64,000 bases of DNA from Neoscytalidium dimidiatum (GCA_037367355.1 CM074696.1:4588001-4652000), one strand, 5' to 3'; shown: positions 13,201 through 25,454, counted from the first letter of the stretch. Notes: generated by a model not told the origin, from the letters alone. Program-made: numbers and translations.

Positions 13201-13383
13201 GGTCCATTGTTGCAATGGCGAGATGGGAAGAGTGGCGCGGTACAAAGAGACGGAGGTGCTGGAGTGCAGGTGGTGGACGTGGCGGGCGTGGTGAGGTAGA
13301 GCGAGAAAGGCAGAGGCGGCACATACCTGTGAGGCTACGAACGGCGTGGCCGCGAGAGCAGCGGCAGCCGTGGTGAGGCGCAT
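10281..13383 (-). CDS. Beta-glucosidase, glycoside hydrolase family 3
   Basis: Secreted enzyme releasing glucose from cellobiose and other beta-glucosides. Four exons (13327-13383, 12774-12946, 12621-12718, 10281-12568) give 871 residues, close to Aspergillus BglA-type enzymes (about 860). Exon 1 is exactly a signal peptide, [19 protein letters not shown]. Exon 2 holds the [20 protein letters not shown] block and exon 3 the [10 protein letters not shown] and [12 protein letters not shown] blocks. The nucleophile Asp is in GFVMSDWQ, about residue 290. KHY and the PGD-type turn (MVMPGDTLF) are intact. The C-terminal (beta/alpha) sandwich and fibronectin III-like domain follow ([13 protein letters not shown] strand: [15 protein letters not shown]). 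The 380-nt first intron is long for this genome and carries an alternative in-frame N-terminus, listed separately. Confidence 0.93.
12947..13207 (-). other. Alternative in-frame N-terminus of the GH3 gene (PPPY motifs plus membrane anchor)
   Basis: Inside intron 1 an ATG at 13207 opens a frame that runs without stop into exon 2 in the correct phase, replacing the signal peptide by 87 residues. It starts [15 protein letters not shown], has three PPPY motifs in about 20 residues, then a basic-flanked hydrophobic span ([20 protein letters not shown]), then the catalytic domain. That is the layout of a type II membrane protein with a cytosolic WW-ligand tail. Known for the family: some fungal GH3 enzymes (BglE type) are annotated as type II membrane proteins. 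Inferred here: a second promoter or intron retention could yield a membrane-bound isoform. Transcript data would decide. Confidence 0.5.
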
Positions 13384-16131
13384 GTTGACGGGCTACTGGG
13401 CTACAGCGCTACAGGGCTTCTTCGGCAGCAATTGCAGCAGTCGACACAGGAGCAGAGAGGCAGCGGCCTGGGTTGAAAAAGCTGGACTCCTGGCTGGCGA
13501 AATTGCGATGGCGGACAAGGGCGGCTTTATATTTAGTCGGGGACGGGCTCGGGGCTGGTCAATGACTTCAGCAGCGACCAGGGTAGCTTGGTAGCTTTGG
13601 GGGGGAGGGAGCTCTGGCTTCGACAGCGGGGAAAAGCGTGGCGCCAGGGTGGGCAGGGTGCAGGCATCAGGCAAATGTTCCTGCTGATCCTGCCGGACGG
13701 CCAAGCGACAGCGACAGCGACAGCGGCAACGACAAGCCACCGGCGCCGTTGACGAGGCGACTCCACCCTTTCCGTGCTCGTCCTGGCTCCGCCGGGGCGC
13801 TGCGGTATTTCCACGCATCTTCTTCGGCTGCCTCCAGCTGTCTTCCACATGGGGCCATCCGGAGCGCGCGCAACGACCGACACGGTCAGACACGGTCAGC
13901 TGCCTGGGTGCCTCCGGCGAAAGGCCCGCCCGTTCTCTTCTCTCGCGTCTGGTCGCCACCGCGCCCGGACTGGGCAGCCGACTTTCCGCCAGCAAGGTAC
14001 AGGTACCGGCACCGGCAACAGTCAAGCCAGCACCAGCACCAGCACCGCTCTCCTTTGGGCTTGGCGCGCCAGTGAGCCCAGCCTCTTGAAACAGATTGAT
14101 GCCGCTCCCCAGCCTTACCGGCGAGCCCGTGGCCGCTCTCCCTCCCAAAGCATGTCGGCGGTCGGTTGGCAGCGTCGATGGAGAGATACTGGGGCGCCAC
14201 GGCCGGCCAAGCAGCCGCGTCTCTCGCGCGGGCTGCAGGCTGGTGGTGCACTGACTCGAAGCAGCAATAACGCCGCACTCCGCCTCCACGAGCCCCAGAG
14301 ATCGCTGGCTAAACCTCGGCGCCGACGCCGATGAAATTCTGGGGGCCTGCGCGCGCTGTGGGGACGGACGCCTCTTTCTTCGCTCAAGCCTCAAGCCTCA
14401 AGCCTCGCTCCAAGCCTGCGCGCGACGCCTGCCGTGCAGCGCGGCTGACGCTTCGCAGCGCCAGAAAATCCTCTGGTTGCGGGGTCGGCGTTGCACTCAC
14501 ACGTCGCATCTAGAGAGAGTCCTCAGCGCTCGAGCGAGGTAACCGACGGCCGCCCGGGTGAGATGAGGTGACGGCGAGTGCAGTTGGTGATTGGTGTCTC
14601 CGCCCTCACCGGCTTTTGTTTGTCCGCCCGTGCTCCTCTGCTCTCTCCTCTCCTCTCCCACTGTCCCATAGCATCCCCCCCTGGCCATCGGCCCCGGATT
14701 CGGCGGGCACGGACACGCTCCACCCCAGGCCCCATGTCCGCGAGCGGCTCTTGCGCCAAAACGCTTCCCGCTGCTGCTGCCCAGTGACGGCATCATCGAA
14801 TGCCCTCACACTATCTCACCCGAACCCAGAGCCTACACATTAAACCACCCGCCTGACGGCATCCACCTCCATTGCAGCTGCGGAGCCCCGACACGAGCAG
14901 GCGTTCCCACTGCGGGTCAGCAACAACAATCTCTTACCACCGTCGCTGGCTTGGCGCCCGTCATGCCATCAGCCCGCCTCGCCCAACTTTTCTCCGCCCC
15001 GTCCGTCATCCGGCCGCCACGCCCGCAGCATTGCCGCCCACCCGGCATAGCGTCGCCCTGGTGTTGACCTCTCCCGCATGTTTCCCCGCGGCGACTCCCG
15101 CACTTTCCTTGCTCCGTCAGGTCCTGCCGAAATGAGGACGCCGCCTCGCTGCAACAACCCTCCGCTCTGACTCGCCGCTCCCTGCATGCCGAACGGCATT
15201 TCACGACCATCGAGCAACCAAGACGGTGTTTCGTTTCGCTCCCCCTCCTTCTAGAACCTTTCCCCTGCTCCCTCGCTGCCCGTATCCCCGCGTCCAATCG
15301 CCGTGACGTACGTTGTCACCGCGTCAATCCCCCCACCCCAACCCCCATTCCTCCCAAGACTCCTGTTCAATCACCGTCGTCCCGCCTTATTCGCAAGGTT
15401 TGCCCACCCTACACATTAATTAAGGGCCAAATCCGCATCCCCGGAAATTCTTGCACCGAATGCTTCGTCATCAGTGCGAAAGCCGCTCCTGCCGTGGCGC
15501 CGTCCTTTTCTCATCTCGTGCTTGTATACGCGGAACTCGCGGCTTCTTGGTGCTCTCGCCTGTCCTTCCGGTTTCGGCGCATTGATTTTTTTGTTTCCCC
15601 TCCGCGCTGGGCGTGAACTTAAAAAGTAAGGTTACCCGGTACAGCAGCTTATACATACTTTGCATAAGGCAGGATCTTCGATAGCCGTCGGTGCGTGCGG
15701 TGTGCATGGAATAGAAATAGGCTGTTGTTCGGCCGCGCTGTTCCGGCCTGCCGGTTTCGCAGCGCGGCTTTATGCGCTTTTGGGCGCTCCTCGATCTGTA
15801 TAAGGTTTGTATGGAGATCGGGCTGCTCGTGAGAGCTTGTTCTACGGATTTAGGCTTTATCTTTATGACGGCGAGCCTATCTTTTCTGTTTGCTTTGATT
15901 CTGCCTTATTCGGCCTTGTTAAACGGAATTATGCCCGTGTATGCTATGGAGGTATCTGGCTGATTTCTCTTATCACAGCGTTAGTTTATCAGAAGTATTG
16001 ACTTATGAACTTTTGTAACGACTCGTTCAGCGCATCCATTAACATTCTCGCGGCCTGCTTCTGGCCACGTCATATACCTGCAAGGTCACTTTGAAAGGGG
16101 GGTGGAGAAATTCTATCGTGCAACTTCACGC
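13384..16131. other. GC-rich gene-poor region upstream of the GH3 gene
   Basis: About 2.7 kb with no supported gene. Long open frames on both strands between 13.4 and 15.3 kb are Arg/Pro/Ser/Ala-rich and mutually overlapping, as expected in GC-rich noncoding DNA. Short repeats occur: (GCGACA)n near 13706, GGCACC/CAGCACC-like units near 14000-14045 and three copies of TCAAGCC at 14384-14404. From 15.6 kb base composition turns AT-richer. It contains the promoter of the beta-glucosidase and downstream sequence of the NLR gene. Confidence 0.45.
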
Positions 16132-19100
16132 TCAGAGCTCCTGATCACCATCACTGTCATCAGTGTCGTCCCCGCCGTCGCTCTCTGTCCTTTTCCGCTT
16201 CCTGCTTCTGCTCAGCTCTGTTCCTGCCTCGGTTGACGACATCGAGCTCTCGCCCTCCTGAGCTCGGTCACATCCTAACCAAAACTTCTTGGAGTCCTCC
16301 AGTGACTTCAGTATCTCCAATCTTCGTTGCCCAAGCCATTCCACCCCAACGGAATCCCAGACTTCGGCTACTTCAAGGTCAAATCCGCCATCTGAGCAAA
16401 ATTTCCGAATAGTTTCCCTGTACTTTTTCCTTGCCTTCTTGTCGTTCGGCAACTGTAACCAGTCTTTCTCAAAAAGAAACTCTAGATCTCTGTCATGAAG
16501 AAATCTGTACATGAAGGAGATATCGTCCTTCTGCACAGCCACAAAAAGCGCTCTTTTAACAAATTTATAGTCGACGTTCTCTTCGGGACCGAAAACCTTG
16601 TACAGTTCTACGAAGACATTCATATATCCTTCTTCGAAGGCATCGATAAGTCGGACTCCGGTAGCATCCATGAGGGTCTTGATAATCTCGAAGGATTTCC
16701 AAGATAATTTAGAGCCCCAAGGGGGGACCTCAAAGAGGCGCGACAGCGCTGGGAGAACTTTTGCATTGTGCGAAACCAACAGGCGGCAGATTTCCTCATT
16801 TTTCTGCTTGATTGCATATGCGAGAGGATTCACGCCAAGTTCATCTTCTATTTCAGGGTTAGCACCCCAATCAAGAAGAATATTACAGACTTCTTTATGT
16901 TCGTGCGAGACCGCATAACATAGGACATTTGCTACCGAGTCTGATCCAGGAGGGCCTGCTTCGTTAGGATCTGCTCCACGCTCGAGCAGCCAGGATAGAA
17001 TTTCACGGTATACACCTTTCGCAGCGTAAAAAACGAGATACGGGGAAGATGCGATAGATGAGGTCTGATGTTGTGCAATGGACGTTGCAATGAGGTCCTT
17101 CGCAAAATCTTCCTTTCCAAAACTCAGGGCCAGGGCTAAAGGTGTAAAGGATTGCTCGTCTTCAGCGTGTAGGACGATATCTCCCTTCCGTTTGATCATG
17201 GTATTCAAGAGCTCGGAGTTTCCCCATGAGGGCGGCTAGATGGAGAAGGCTTAACCCATACTTGGGCCAGAAAGTTTCCAAGCGATAGATTGTCCCGGGT
17301 GCCTTGGATCGAAAACCCTTGTCACTCGACCATTCGCGTCCCTTTATTGCGTCGAAAAGTGTAGCCCATTTATCAATGATCAAGAGCTCGGAAGGCCAGT
17401 TGAATATCTCGATGATCTGCTTGCAATCGACTTCATATTTTCCTGCTGTGTGTAGATGGTAAAGACAAGATGCTAACGAGTATTCCAGCAACGGCGAGTC
17501 GTAAGCCGTACCACAATTGGAGTAATCAAGCTTTTTGGTCACAAGAGCCATGCTTTCCTGCAGCTTGAGATACTGGACACAAGACAAGAACAGCTGGTAA
17601 TGCCCGTATGTGGTAGAATCCCCTGACAGAGGCTGATAGAGCTCTTTCAGGCCGTTCTGCAAGAGGTAATCCAGGACGGTCTGGTGGATCGGCTGTAGCA
17701 CATGTTTTCGCTTTTTATAGCCGTTTCGCTGCAGTCGAAATTCGGCCAATCCTTTCGAGAGGGTTTTGACAACCTCATTCATATCCTCCACATTCTCACA
17801 GAAATTTTCTCCTCTCATGTATTCTTTGATAGATGTGAAGGCCATCTGCGCATCAATTGCTAACGCGTGTTGAATGTCCACAGGACCCAAGGGGCGGGCC
17901 GAGAAACACATCCATTGAAAAAGCTTGAGAGTTTGTTTTCGGTCATCTGGATCTTCGTCTGGATCTGAAGCTAAGAGCAGGTGGCTGTAGAGGTCCTTCA
18001 AATCATTCGGAACCTGCTTCAGCTTCTCAAGGATGCATTGAGAGCTCTTTCTTCTGAGCTTCAACTTGACGGTTAGATTGACGACGAGATTTGCCCATTG
18101 GAATATACCACGAGCATTCGTGATGATATGGCGCTCGATAGGCCCTCCTTCTTCTTCTACCTTTCCTAGGCCTGCCTTTACCGTCTTCGTAATATCGTCG
18201 TCGTTTTGATCCTCCATGTTGACGGCAAGTCCAGTGTCATAAGTAATGATGGGATAGTGCCTGCATGAGAAACAAATCCTCAGCACCCCTCCGGCTTCTC
18301 TCGCAGTATTTATGACCTTTGCAAACACATCCACAAGTTCACGTGCGTTGTATGCTCCAGACTCGTCCAGAGCATCAACCAGAATGGATACATGACGTTT
18401 CCTCGAGATCTCCGGTATTACTCTGGAGAAGAAGCGTTGGAGATCATCTGTAGTCCAAGTCCAGGAGTGCCCCTTGTTTACCAAACCAGCTTTGCGGATA
18501 TTGGTCAGTTGAGAGAGATGTTCCAGAAAGTGCGGCAGGATTTGTCTGAGCAATGCTCGATAAGCTGCAAGCAGGGTGGTGAGGAAGCTATCACTTCTGC
18601 CATTGAAAAAGAAGGATGCCAATATGTGTCCGTCAGGATTTTGCTGTTCCAAATATTGGTGGATGTGCTTCATCATTGTAGATTTTCCCGAGCCAGGTTT
18701 TCCGCGGATCCAGAGAAGCTCCTGAGGAGCACTGCACCACGCTTTGAAAGTTTCGTGTGAGAATATCCAGTTACAGGTCTCTTCCACGCTCTTGACACCG
18801 TTCCTTTGCCAGTCCTGGTCGATGAATGCCAAAGATTCCAGGCATGCTGGAAGCCGATAAGTACATGAGCGTATTCTGCGGAAGCTAAATGTGAAAACTT
18901 ACCAGAATCATCGCTTGATAGCATGGGTGTGATGGCTGCTGGGTAGCGGTTGATCAGTCAAGGTGGTCAGTCTCCTTCTTGCGAGACTTACTCTGTTGTT
19001 GCAGACTTGTATCAGTCATGAGCTGCCTCAAATACTCGAGAGTCTCTAGGTAGCTTTTATCATCCGGGCTATCAAACTTTACCATTTCAGAATGGTTGCG

Positions 19101-20397
19101 ATTGATTGGATGGTAGTGACTGTGCCCATTTGTCGCTGACGCAAAGTCTACCAGGAGTTCTTGGGGCCCCTCCATTTTCCATTTGCCCTCAACCTGCACA
19201 CAGCGTTAATCAGTGCTTCAATCTGCCGAGTATCAAGACCAACTTTAATTGCGGTACTAGACTGCCGGGCCTCAAAAAAGGATATAAGCTGAAGCTTCCT
19301 ATTCTTGGAGACCTTCTGGAATTCTTCGGCACGCTGCCGAAGCAATGCGGAGTTCTTCCCTAGTGTTTCAAGCAAAGCTCGATTAGGCTCGTCGCCAACC
19401 ATTGGAATCAAGGACTTGATGTCCATGCCGAAGTTTGGCACGCCGAAGAACAGAAGTCCTCTCGTCTTGTCCAGGATTTGCTTTTCGGGGGGTTCTCTCA
19501 TTGAGATGAAAGCCTACGTTAAGCGTAAGCAATACTGGTAAGCACGATCAATTTTGGAACAGAAACCTCTTTGATGACTAATCCCCCGAGACTATGCCCA
19601 ATAAATACAAGTGGTCGTCGGAAGGCACCGAGTCTCTGGTTCTTATGGAAATCAGTAGCTGAAAGCTAGTAGGAACGGACTGGGAGACATACAGGATTGA
19701 GACCTCTTAGAATCATTTTAAAACTTAGGCCGAGATCAGTAAGGCTCTGAATGGATTCGCTGTTCTCCAAGTGCGTGTCGTAGCCGTAAATAAAGATTCT
19801 TGTATCTCGTAGATCCTTCGGCAGCGCGTCTCTAAGCCACATGAATGATCCTCCTCGTTGCTTGAAGGAGCCGAAGGCATGACCATTCAAGCCTGAAATA
19901 GCGACTAAGCTACGCTCAAAACATTAGCCGATTTTTCAAGATGCATATAAGGTGTCTGGCTCATACTCTATCGTGCATTTCTCGTCATCGGCATCATGAA
20001 GGGGTGTCCATCCGAAAAAGTGTGTGTCCAGATAGAGCGTGAGTTGCGCGTTGTCGAGGGTCCCACGGAGCTCCCACTCAGACCCGTGAGCCTCAGACTT
20101 GGTCGGTCTTGGTAATGCCTGGCTTGCTTGTGGAATGGTTACGGTTGCAATCTTTTCGTTAGGCCGGTATGGTGTTTTCGCCAACGAGCCAACCTCAATC
20201 CCGAATTCATCGTTCCAGTTGAGTAAAGTCCGAAGAAGCCGAGGAACATCTTCACGGTCATATGCTGCTGGGATTCTCCTCAGCCTGTACACCGTATCTG
20301 GGCGAGTTAGGCCGACGGTGGGGAAGTCCTGTTGCCTTCGCTGCTTAGCCTCGCCGCGGAATAGCGCGGGCTCTGCTTGCGACGTTGGCAGCGACAT
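16132..20397 (-). CDS. NLR-type protein: alpha/beta hydrolase, NACHT, ankyrin repeats (frameshifted before ankyrin part)
   Basis: STAND/NLR gene of the type linked to fungal non-self recognition. Seven exons (19967-20397, 19693-19909, 19567-19641, 19244-19513, 18992-19193, 18903-18935, 18846 onward) join in frame. Residues about 145-400 form a SesB-like lipase/esterase effector: LVAISGLNGHAFGSF, nucleophile elbow FIGHSLGGLVIKE (Ser about 233), then RGLLFFGVPNFGMD and a late His in NRNHSEMVKF. The NACHT P-loop GKPGSGKST is at about 458-466 and the Walker B-like ILVDALDES near 564-572. The current frame stops at 17162 (970 residues). The ankyrin block (SWLLERGADPNE, NILLDWGANPEIED) continues in another frame to 16132; the shift sits at an AAA run, 17219-17221. 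Skipping it would make about 1,313 residues. The tail is acidic with RSRKRKR. Confidence 0.82.
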
Positions 20398-23300
20398 TCT
20401 CCAAACAATAGCTCGTCATTCCCGGGGACCGCTGTCACTTGCCAAGTGAAAAGAATTTGAGGGATGAAACGAAGCTTCAAAGTCAGGTGCAGAGGATGGA
20501 GGGTGTGAGGCGAGAGCTACTTAGCGCGAGGTGCGAGATATATGGGAAATGAAGAGCGTAAGCGCCAAGCGGTAATCGGGATTCTTGCCAATAGCAGTCC
20601 GCCAACGCACAGCCCTGCCTCATGGTTGGGCTCCACGTGTCTTTTGAAAATATTCTAGACCTCTTGTACGTTCATCACAGACTTGGCTCAGTGAGGATGT
20701 GTACAGCTTTCCTCTGTCAAAGAGCTAAATCATTCCTTGGCATGATGTCGCGGTGTTCATAATGAGAGCTTCTTGTTGTGACTTTAAAAGCACTGCTTGT
20801 CATGTGGTTAGCCTTGTTCATTGGGCGACACCGCCACTCTCACGTCTTCGCACCCAAGCACCAATAGCGCGAGCGTCTTGTTGCTCGTGACCAGCCTCAT
20901 GTATTGAACTGGGTAGTTGATGGGGTGCTGTATTGAGCAGTAATGATGAGTAGAATGAATGAATTGGCATGCTGGTGAAAAACACCGAATGAGGGTGATT
21001 ATATACATTCAGTATACGCTAATGAGTAAGCGAAATTGGTGGCGGAATTAAGTGAGAAAGGAATGTGCTATAGTAATGAAACGACGACTGCAATACCAGT
21101 GTTTGACATCATGAGAGCCATGGAGTTGGAAGGAGCCAACATGAAATGTCAAATGATAAATTAGTTTCCAGGCCTTATCGTGACATGTCTGTACGTACGG
21201 GTGCAGTAGACAATCCGTCACAGTGATGTGTTCATTATGTTGTAGTAGATGCTGAGGTCGTAGTAATATACAAGCGGCAGTCTCTGGTGAATTTCAATAC
21301 AACCCTACTTGCAGGTTGGCTCACTGCGTGATCTCAAACGCTAATATTGGCCGACCAGAAAACACGAGCAAGGGTAAGATGAATGACTGTACTTGCTCGG
21401 CAGAACTTGCACATGGTAGCGCCGGCGAGCCAGTTCAGCTCCAGGAACGGAAGGTTGATATCCCTGCGCGGTATATTCAACTCGGAATCACGGCCGAATA
21501 GATGCCACCACGGGTCATGGGGTATTTGGACAAGCTGATCCTACTTCCTATCTCGCCTTAGGCTTTGTGATCACAGCTCACGTGGTCGCACCGGACATCA
21601 TGCTCTGTGTGAGTGGTTGCGGCTGCCTTCGAAGACTCGGACTGAGTGAGCGGCATTCGTGTGCCGCAAGCAATGAGAGATGCAGCGAGTATGATCAATA
21701 TTGATGGCTTTGTAATGTCAGCAGTGAGCTGACTTGTGGACTAGTAGCAATTTGTTCGTAGCCATGCGCGGCCGGGTGCTTCGCTTTGGGTTCAAGGTCA
21801 TCGGCGTTCCCTTTCGAAGCTGCTCATCCGGACCGGAGACCACGGAACAGCTCAAGATGGTGTCTTTGATCAAACGGAGAAATTTGGAGAGGAAGGCGGT
21901 TCCCTCACGGCTTGCATCTCGGTGCGGTAATGCGCCGGGGATCGGTTCCGATGCGAGGCGAAGCTTTGCGGGGTGACCACAGCGCGGATCTTGACCTTGC
22001 ATATATCGGCTATAAAGCCAATTTTGATTTGGTAGCAAACCATATTTTGCATCTCCCTATTTCTCCAAGCTTCAGGCACCCTTTCATTATGGAGGCTTCG
22101 GAGGCGACGCCGACATGGGCCGATGAGAGCACTATGTGCATGACGATACTTGGCCAAATGCTGCTGTGCCCGTTGATTTTCCCCGATGCCGTGTAACATG
22201 GAAACCGTGATGTCACCCGAAACTTACAGTCTGGTTCTCGTGGTGTTCTAGACATGCAGACACGCACGTGATCAGACGAAGAAGATCCTGCGGACTCGGC
22301 GGAGCAGACTTCGGAAGCACGGCATCGCAGCAGGTCGGAAAGAGACGCGAGTCGCAGCTGCAGCAAGGGAAGGGGCGCTTTTATTGAAAGTGCAGGCGGA
22401 ATCGCGACATTACGGCATTAGATTCCGAGTTGGGAAGAAAAGGCAGCATGAGGCGGCAGAGAGTCGATGGAGTGCACGGGACGGGACTGGCAGGCGTCAT
22501 TCGCGGGCGCAGTGTTTAAAGGAGATTGCACTCAAAGTCAGAGCGGGATAAGCATCGCCGGCGGAGCCTAAGTCGAGTTGGCGGATTAGGCTTATTTATA
22601 GCATTTGAGGTGATGCGATTGTGGAATGCCAGATACACATGCAGCGTTCGCAGCGGAGTCCTGGAGCGACTTGCTCGACCGTGGTACTGTTCCTGACGAT
22701 CGCAGATGGGAGGCTCGATGGGCGCGGTGAGGGCGGGAGGTGAGTGGGCGTCGGGGGCGGGGATAAGGTTTGGCATGATGGCGTTCTGGGGCGCGTGGAC
22801 CGGGCGAAGGCCACCTGCTTGTTTAGGCCTAATTATGCCGCCAGCCGAGAGCCGCCCGCCGCGCCAATGCTGCCATCGCTGCCGCCGCCGCTCCTCTGTC
22901 TCTCGTCTCTCTTGTTTGTGCTCAAGCACCGCTCTGTCTTGCCTTGAAATCGCCCTCACCGCCGCCAGCTAAGGCCGGGCCCCGCCAGCGCACCACTGTT
23001 GCCGTCGCCCAAGCAGGAATCAATAATGCAGCCCCTCACACTAATGCTCACTTCATGCAGCGGTGCTAGCAGCCGCCCCGCCTCAGGCCCTCAGACCTCA
23101 GAGACCTGAGAGGCGTGCCGGACAGCCCCCCCGGCTGCAAGCTCCAAGCTCCAAGCCGCAGCTCCACCGGCCCACAGGCGCCATCCCGGCGCTTCCCCAG
23201 AGCCAGGAGCTCGCCCCAGCGCGCGGGTGTCAAGCCATCAGCACTCAAGCGCGCCACAAAGGCGTCAGGCTGGCACGCCACCTCCAGAGCCTGTTGATCA

Positions 23301-23742
23301 ACATCATCGCGTGCTCCAACGAGCAACTCGACCTGCGCGTGCTGATCAGCACCGCGTGGATCTGCGCGCCGCGTCCCAGGCGCGTCCAGCTCCTTGCCCC
23401 GGTCTGCGGCGCCCGATAGGATGTCAGCCGCCCAGGTCATGGGTGGCCCATGTTACCCAGAAGAGGCATTTTGCTTAATCTCAGCTACCCTGCTCCTAGT
23501 AGCGGGGGTCCTGTCCTGCACACGCCGTCATCCCCAATATTTTTTGTTTCCCCTTCTTAACCCCGACATGTGCCTGCTTCCTTCCCGCTTCCGAGCTCTG
23601 CTCTCGTTTCCCTCGCTGCTCTGCTCTCAGCCCGTTCGTTTCGAAACATAGAGCTACACCATAGAGTGCGCGAGCACGGTCAATAGACTGCATCCCCCCT
23701 AATTCTTCCCCCATTAATTGACCCTTCCCCCACGACGCCGAC
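20398..23742. other. Gene-poor region between NLR and GH47 genes
   Basis: About 3.3 kb between two divergent genes. I looked for a partner gene beside the NLR, such as a HeLo or amyloid-motif protein, and saw none. Open frames are at most about 150 codons, overlap on opposite strands and lack motifs. From about 22.5 to 23.7 kb the plus strand is C- and CT-rich, which fits the promoter and leader of the GH47 gene. Confidence 0.45.
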
Positions 23743-25454
23743 ATGGCGCCGTCTTTCGCTTCGTCGCTGCTCGTGCTGGCCCCTCAGCTGCTCGGAGCCG
23801 TAGCCTTTCCCCACCATCCCCGCCAGTACAATAACACCGGCGGGCCCAACAAGCAGAGGGCGGATGCGGTCAAGGAAGCCTTCGACTTTGCCTGGAACGG
23901 CTACTACACTTACGCGTTCCCCAATGACGAACTTCACCCCGTCTCCAATGGCTTTGGAAACACCAGGTAAGCTCATCCTCTGGGAATCCAATGCCTTTCA
24001 TGCTCTGACCGCTGCTTAGGAATGCGTGGGGCGCGAGCGCCGTCGACGCGTTGAGCACCGCTCTGATCATGCAGAACCGCGAGGTCGTGAACCAGATCCT
24101 CGAGTATATCCCGACCATTGACTACACAACCACCTCGACTGAGGTCAGCCTGTTCGAGACAACCATCCGCTACCTGGGCGGAATGATTTCTGCCTATGAC
24201 CTGCTCAACGGCCCGCTGTCAGACCTGGCAGACAACGTGAGTGTCATGTCGACTCCTGTGCATTCCCGAGTAATAGCTGAGACTTCCCAGTCCACCCAAG
24301 TGGATGCATTGCTGTCCCAGTCAAAGGTGCTGGCGGACGCGCTAAAGTACGCGTTCGACACGCCATCTGGTGTACCGGCAAACAACCTCTGGTTCACCAA
24401 CAACAGCAACGACGGCTCGCCAACAAACGGCCTTGCGACGGTTGGTACGCTAGTGCTTGAATGGACGCGCCTGTCCGACCTCTTGGGCGACGACGAGTAC
24501 GCGCAGCTGTCACAGAAGGCTGAGTCGTACCTGTTGAACCCGCAGCCCGCGTACAACGAGCCCTGGCCCGGTCTTGTCGGCTCTGACATCTCAATCCAGA
24601 ATGGCTCCTTCGTTGACGCTTCCGGCGGCTGGGTTGGCGGCACAGATTCCTTCTACGAGTACCTGATCAAGATGTGGATCTACGACACTGATCGCTTCAG
24701 CGAGTACAAGGATCGGTAAGTATCCGGACAGCATATCCGTCATGCACGGACACGGTGGCTGACAGTTCCGCATAGCTGGATCCTGGCAGTTGACTCGTCC
24801 ATCGAGCATCTGGCCTCGCACCCGTCCTCCCGCCCGGACATCACCTACCTCGCCTACTACGTCAACCAAACCACCCGCAACTTCTCCCAGCACCTCGCCT
24901 GCTTCGACGGCGGCAACTTCATCCTGGGCGGCAACGTGCTGGACCGACAGGACTACATCGACTTCGGCCTCGAGCTGGTCGCCGGCTGCCGCAACACCTA
25001 CAAGTCCACCCTGACCGGCATCGGGCCCGAGACCTTCTCCTGGAACCTGACCACGCTGCCGGCCAACCAAACGGCGTTCTACCAGGAGAACGGCTTCTGG
25101 ATCCAGGACTCGTTCTACGACCTGCGGCCCGAGGTGCTGGAGAGCTACTACTACGCGTACCGCCAGACGCGCGACCCCAAGTACCAGGAGTGGGCGTGGG
25201 AGGCCTTCGTCAACATCAACGCGACCACGCGCCAGGGGTCCGGCTTCACCGCCGTGACGGACGTGAACGCCGCCCGCGGCGGCTCGCCCGACGATAACCA
25301 GGAGAGTTTCTTGTTCGCCGAGGTCATGAAGTACGCGTTTTTGATCCATGCGGACGAGGCTGAGTACCAGATCTTCGGCGAGGAGGGCGGCGCGAATGGC
25401 TGGGTGTATAATACCGAGGCGCATCCGTTCAAGGTCGCGGGGTCGCCGATATGA
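23743..25454 (+). CDS. Secreted mannosyl-oligosaccharide alpha-1,2-mannosidase (GH47)
   Basis: Trims alpha-1,2-linked mannose from N-glycans or other glycans, in the secretory pathway or outside the cell. Four exons (23743-23966, 24020-24236, 24291-24715, 24776-25454) give 514 residues, the usual size for fungal secreted class I mannosidases. A signal peptide ([21 protein letters not shown]) leads into the GH47 barrel. Conserved blocks in order: [37 protein letters not shown] with an acidic catalytic residue, [89 protein letters not shown] and the calcium-binding C-terminal NTEAHPF. Several N-glycosylation sequons are present. No break is visible. Confidence 0.94.

Noticed and set aside
13393..14394. 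333-codon minus-strand frame upstream of the GH3 gene
   Set aside because: Arg/Pro/Ala-rich low complexity, overlapped by equally long frames on the other strand; typical of GC-rich noncoding DNA.
15772..15963. 63-codon hydrophobic frame with ATG
   Set aside because: Short, T-rich sequence gives hydrophobic codons by composition; no supporting context.
20398..23742. Search for an NLR partner gene (HeLo, amyloid-motif protein)
   Set aside because: No open frame with such features seen.
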